From Pseudomonadota bacterium (GTDB lineage: Bacteria > Desulfobacterota > Desulfovibrionia > Desulfovibrionales > Desulfovibrionaceae), in contig JAFABC010000090.1 of NCBI GenBank assembly GCA_023426275.1, positions 1 through 11,194 of the forward strand: DNA of 11,194 nt, in the 5' to 3' direction. The first letter of the stretch is position 1. Each line of letters starts with the position of its first letter. Shown in pieces: positions 9,279-11,194 of the stretch. Under the pieces are notes generated by a model, which had not been told where the DNA came from, did not search any database, and worked only from the letters and a program-made list of their open reading frames with translations. The translations under genes and the position numbers were made by a program.

Positions 9279-9312
9279 GCCTCCGGCGGCCGGGGGGCAT
9301 GATGCCCCCCGG
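9279..9312. repeat. GC-rich palindromic element after secA
   Basis: A GCCTCCGGCGGCC box (9279-9291) runs into a perfect palindrome with 11-base arms, CCGGGGGGCAT at 9290-9300 and ATGCCCCCCGG at 9302-9312, around a single G at 9301. As RNA it would form a 9-bp all-GC stem with a 5-base loop. It starts 26 bases after the secA stop and has no T-run after it. The two-part layout (CTCCGGCGG box plus G-run/C-run hairpin plus CCCCC) looks like the dispersed intergenic repeats I recall from Desulfovibrio-type genomes; copy number cannot be tested here. Confidence 0.7.
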
Positions 9313-9344
9313 TCCCCCTCGAAAAGAAGGGCCGCAGGCGCGAA

Positions 9345-9386
9345 GCGACGCCGGCCGGCCGGTCGCCGCGCTCCCCTTGCGGGAGC
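9345..9386 (+). repeat. Two further inverted repeats in the secA-motA spacer
   Basis: GCGAC (9345-9349) pairs with GTCGC (9362-9366) around a CCGG-rich loop. GCTCCC (9370-9375) pairs with GGGAGC (9381-9386) around a CTTGC loop. They sit between the long palindrome and the T8 terminator, giving a run of structured RNA at the end of a secA transcript. Their role is unknown. Confidence 0.4.
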
Positions 9387-9388
9387 AT

Positions 9389-9433
9389 CCGGGGAAACGG
9401 CGCGCCCCCTTGCCCGTTGCCCTGGTTTTTTTT
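9389..9433 (+). terminator. Rho-independent terminator downstream of secA
   Basis: A 12-position stem, CCGGGGAAACGG (9389-9400) against CCGTTGCCCTGG (9414-9425), pairs with one A/G mismatch (9395/9419) and one G-T wobble (9391/9423). The 13-base loop is at 9401-9413. Eight T's follow immediately at 9426-9433. It lies about 135 bases past the secA stop and is oriented to end + strand transcripts, separating secA from motAB. Confidence 0.82.
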
Positions 9434-9474
9434 ACACCTGACCGCCGGGTTCGGCGCGGCAGACGCTGCAAACG

Positions 9475-9519
9475 CCCGGAAGGGGGCTGACCGCCTCTTT
9501 CCGGTTTCTTCTTTCCGGG
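9475..9519 (+). repeat. Direct and inverted repeats upstream of motA
   Basis: TCTTTCCGG occurs twice, at 9496-9504 and 9510-9518, exactly 14 bases apart. CCCGGAA at 9475-9481 is the inverse of TTCCGGG at 9513-9519, and its CCGGAA part also matches TTCCGG in the first copy (9499-9504), so two mutually exclusive hairpins are possible. The block ends 30 bases before the motA ATG, downstream of the secA terminator. It may be an operator or an mRNA structure; no promoter was recognised. Confidence 0.45.
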
Positions 9520-9549
9520 TGGCCCGCTCGTGCGCCCGCAGGGTGATCC

Positions 9550-10404
9550 ATGTTCGTCATCATCGGTATTGTCGTGGTTCTTGGCTGCGTCATCGGCGGC
9601 TTCCTGTTGGAAGGCGGCCATATGAACGTGCTTATTCAGCCCATCGAGCTGCTCATCATCGGTGGGGCGGCCCTGGGCTCGTTTCTCATCTCCGCGCCCA
9701 AGTCCGTGGTCGTCGGCACCATCAAGCACATGTTCCATGTGTTCACGGCCAAGGAGGCCTCCAGCGCCGATTACCAGGACCTGCTGACCCTGCTGTTCGA
9801 GCTGATGAACATCGCCCGGCGCGACGGCATCGTGGCCCTCGAACCCCACGTGTCCAAGCCCGAGCAGTCCTCGACCATCAACCGCTATCCCAATATCGCC
9901 AAGAACAGGCAGCTGGCCTATTTCATCTGCGACAACATCAAGGCCCTGCTCTCCGAAGGCATCGACGCCCACCGCTACGACGACCTCATGCGCACGGACA
10001 TCGCCACGCTGCATCACCACGCCATGATCGCGCCCACGGCCGTGACCAAGGTGGCCGACTCGCTGCCCGGGCTCGGCATCGTGGCCGCCGTGCTCGGCAT
10101 CGTGCTCACCATGGGCAAGATCAACGAGCCGCCCGAAGTGCTCGGCCACAGCATCGGCGCGGCCCTGGTCGGCACGTTCCTCGGCATTCTGCTGTGCTAC
10201 GGCTTCATCGGCCCCATGGCCTCCAATCTGGAGTATCAGGCCAAGGCCCAGCAGCACATGCTGCACGTGGCCAAGGAAGTCCTGGCCGCCTTCAATTCCG
10301 GCTTTTCGCCGATGCTTTCCGTGGAAATGGGACGTCGGGCCATCCCCGAGGACGTGCGCCCGACCATGGAGGACATGGAGGGGGCGCTGCGTGGCAAAAA
10401 ATAA
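9550..10404 (+). CDS. motA: Flagellar motor stator protein MotA
   Basis: Inner-membrane stator subunit that, with MotB, carries ions and drives the flagellar rotor. It has 284 residues (E. coli 295) and is of the E. coli-type MotA. Membrane segments lie at about residues 1-21, 29-48, 171-191 and 198-221, with a large cytoplasmic loop between the second and third. Functional residues fall at exactly the E. coli numbers: Arg90 and Glu98 (rotor contact, in ARRDGIVALE), Pro173 (DSLPGLGIVAAVLGIV) and Pro222 (GFIGPMASNLE). Other landmarks are QPIELLIIGGAALGSFLIS and GAALVGTFLGILLCYG. The start is ATG 9550 with a modest AGGG at 9540-9543. It lies 296 bases after secA, beyond the terminator, so it probably has its own promoter. 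Its 3' end contains the motB start and ribosome-binding site. Confidence 0.97.
   Translation: MFVIIGIVVVLGCVIGGFLLEGGHMNVLIQPIELLIIGGAALGSFLISAPKSVVVGTIKHMFHVFTAKEASSADYQDLLTLLFELMNIARRDGIVALEPHVSKPEQSSTINRYPNIAKNRQLAYFICDNIKALLSEGIDAHRYDDLMRTDIATLHHHAMIAPTAVTKVADSLPGLGIVAAVLGIVLTMGKINEPPEVLGHSIGAALVGTFLGILLCYGFIGPMASNLEYQAKAQQHMLHVAKEVLAAFNSGFSPMLSVEMGRRAIPEDVRPTMEDMEGALRGKK
10377..10384 (+). promoter_or_regulatory. motB ribosome-binding site inside motA
   Basis: GGAGGGGG lies within the last codons of motA, 6-9 bases before GTG 10391 depending on which bases pair. It decides the motB start and points to translational coupling across the 14-base overlap. Confidence 0.75.
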
Positions 10405-11185
10405 GGATCAGCCCAAGACCATCATCATCTACCGCGACTCCGAGGAGGGGCACGGCGGCCATCACGGTGGTTCGTGGAAGGTGGCCTATGCCGACTTCGT
10501 CACCGCGCTGATGGCCTTTTTCCTGCTGCTGTGGCTCGTGGTTTCGCTCAAGCCCCAGCGCAAGCAGGAGCTTTCCCTGGTTTTCCAGGACAAGAACGTG
10601 CCGTCCAAGGAAAAGGTGCAAAACCTCGAAAAGGTGCCCACCTTCATCAGCCCGGACGCCATCAAGGGCTCCCCGGAATTCAAGCTCTCCCAGGAAAACA
10701 AGCTCAAGTACGAAATCGCCCTGCTTATCAAGGAGCTCATCAGCGCCGATCCGGCCGTGCGGCGCAATTCCGGCGTGAGCAACGATTCCTCGGGCGTCAT
10801 GATGCAGGTCAACAATGCCGTGATGTTCAAGCCCGGCTCGGCCGACCTGACCCCGGCCGCGACCAAGGTGCTCAACGGCGTGGCCAGGATTCTGCGGGAA
10901 TTCAAGATCAATCTGACCGTGCGCGGCCATGCCGACGACGAGGAAAAAGGTGGTCCCTATCCGTCCAAGTGGGAGCTCTCCGCCGCCCGGGCCGCTGCCG
11001 CCACGCGGTATCTGGCCGAAAAGACGGGCATCCCGGTCACGCGCCTGCGCGCCGTGGGACTGGCCGACAGCCAGCCCCTCGTACCGCCGACTTCGCCCGA
11101 GAACAAGGCCAGGAACCGCCGCATCGAATTTTTCTACACCAGCCCCGACATGCGCCCCGGCGAACGCGCCCAGGATGGGCCGTAG
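10391..11185 (+). CDS. motB: Flagellar motor stator protein MotB
   Basis: Stator subunit with one membrane helix that carries the ion-binding aspartate, plus a periplasmic OmpA-like domain that anchors to peptidoglycan. It has 264 residues (E. coli 308). The N-terminus is a short cytoplasmic tail with a His/Gly stretch (GHGGHHGGSWK, residues 20-30). Then follows AYADFVTALMAFFLLLWLVV (32-51) with the critical Asp35, equivalent to E. coli Asp32. Next is a linker with the plug region, then the OmpA/MotB domain: MFKPGSADLTPAA, LTVRGHADDEE, WELSAARAAAATRYL and ENKARNRRIEFF. The HADD form at the peptidoglycan-binding site corresponds to the common HTDD/HTD motif. The start is GTG 10391, overlapping motA by 14 bases. 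Nothing in the sequence decides between proton and sodium coupling. Confidence 0.96.
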   Translation: MAKNKDQPKTIIIYRDSEEGHGGHHGGSWKVAYADFVTALMAFFLLLWLVVSLKPQRKQELSLVFQDKNVPSKEKVQNLEKVPTFISPDAIKGSPEFKLSQENKLKYEIALLIKELISADPAVRRNSGVSNDSSGVMMQVNNAVMFKPGSADLTPAATKVLNGVARILREFKINLTVRGHADDEEKGGPYPSKWELSAARAAAATRYLAEKTGIPVTRLRAVGLADSQPLVPPTSPENKARNRRIEFFYTSPDMRPGERAQDGP

Positions 11186-11190
11186 GGAGG
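11185..11190 (+). promoter_or_regulatory. Possible ribosome-binding site for a gene beyond the window
   Basis: GGGAGG directly overlaps the end of the motB stop codon at the window edge. It suggests another gene on the same strand, possibly part of the motAB operon, starting just outside. No start codon is visible. Confidence 0.4.
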
Positions 11191-11194
11191 GAGA

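Noticed and set aside
9520..9533. TGGCCCGCTCGTGC as a sigma-54 -24/-12 promoter for motAB
   Set aside because: GG-to-GC spacing is one base short of consensus, the -12 half is poor, and it lies too close to the motA start codon.

Overview
This is a GC-rich stretch in which every supported gene lies on the + strand. It looks like the chromosome of a sulfate-reducing bacterium of the Desulfovibrio type (Desulfovibrionaceae, possibly Solidesulfovibrio-like). The case rests on the extreme GC bias at third codon positions, on a mannose-family PTS set with its own HPr and Enzyme I, and on the order EIID-ptsH-ptsI-smpB-glcD-like-glcF-like-secA. From memory, and unverified, that order resembles the one in Desulfovibrio vulgaris. 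It is core chromosome, not an accessory or mobile region: I see no transposase, phage gene, CRISPR array, tRNA or rRNA.

Layout: (1) 3-257, the 3' end of a DUF2064 / TIGR04282-type GT-A fold protein. (2) 333-3332, a phosphotransferase block: EIID, then HPr with an N-terminal extension, then Enzyme I. Three short perfect stem-loops lie in the spacers of this block. (3) 3417-3881, smpB, the tmRNA partner for ribosome rescue. (4) 3954-6532, a two-subunit 2-hydroxyacid dehydrogenase (GlcD-like flavoprotein plus GlcF-like double-[4Fe-4S], double-CCG protein), probably for D-lactate or glycolate. (5) 6740-9253, secA, the preprotein translocase ATPase. (6) 9254-9549, a spacer with a GC-rich palindrome, further inverted repeats, a strong intrinsic terminator ending in T8, and a repeated pyrimidine-rich motif. 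(7) 9550-11185, motA and motB, the flagellar stator genes, which overlap and are probably translationally coupled.

How the genes work together: Enzyme I takes phosphate from PEP and passes it to HPr, which would feed a mannose-type permease of which only EIID is visible. The GlcD/GlcF pair would oxidise a 2-hydroxyacid and pass electrons through FAD and Fe-S clusters towards the quinone pool or another membrane acceptor, which fits the lactate-based life of these bacteria. SmpB and SecA are housekeeping functions. MotA and MotB form the ion-driven stator. The terminator after secA separates the secA unit from motAB.

I found no convincing undescribed system. The points most worth a second look are the rewritten FAD-binding loop of the GlcD-like protein, the hairpins in the pts spacers, the GC-rich palindrome after secA (probably a dispersed repeat), the structured region before motA, and EIID standing without EIIC next to it. 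Functions are assigned from motifs read by eye; no database search was run.
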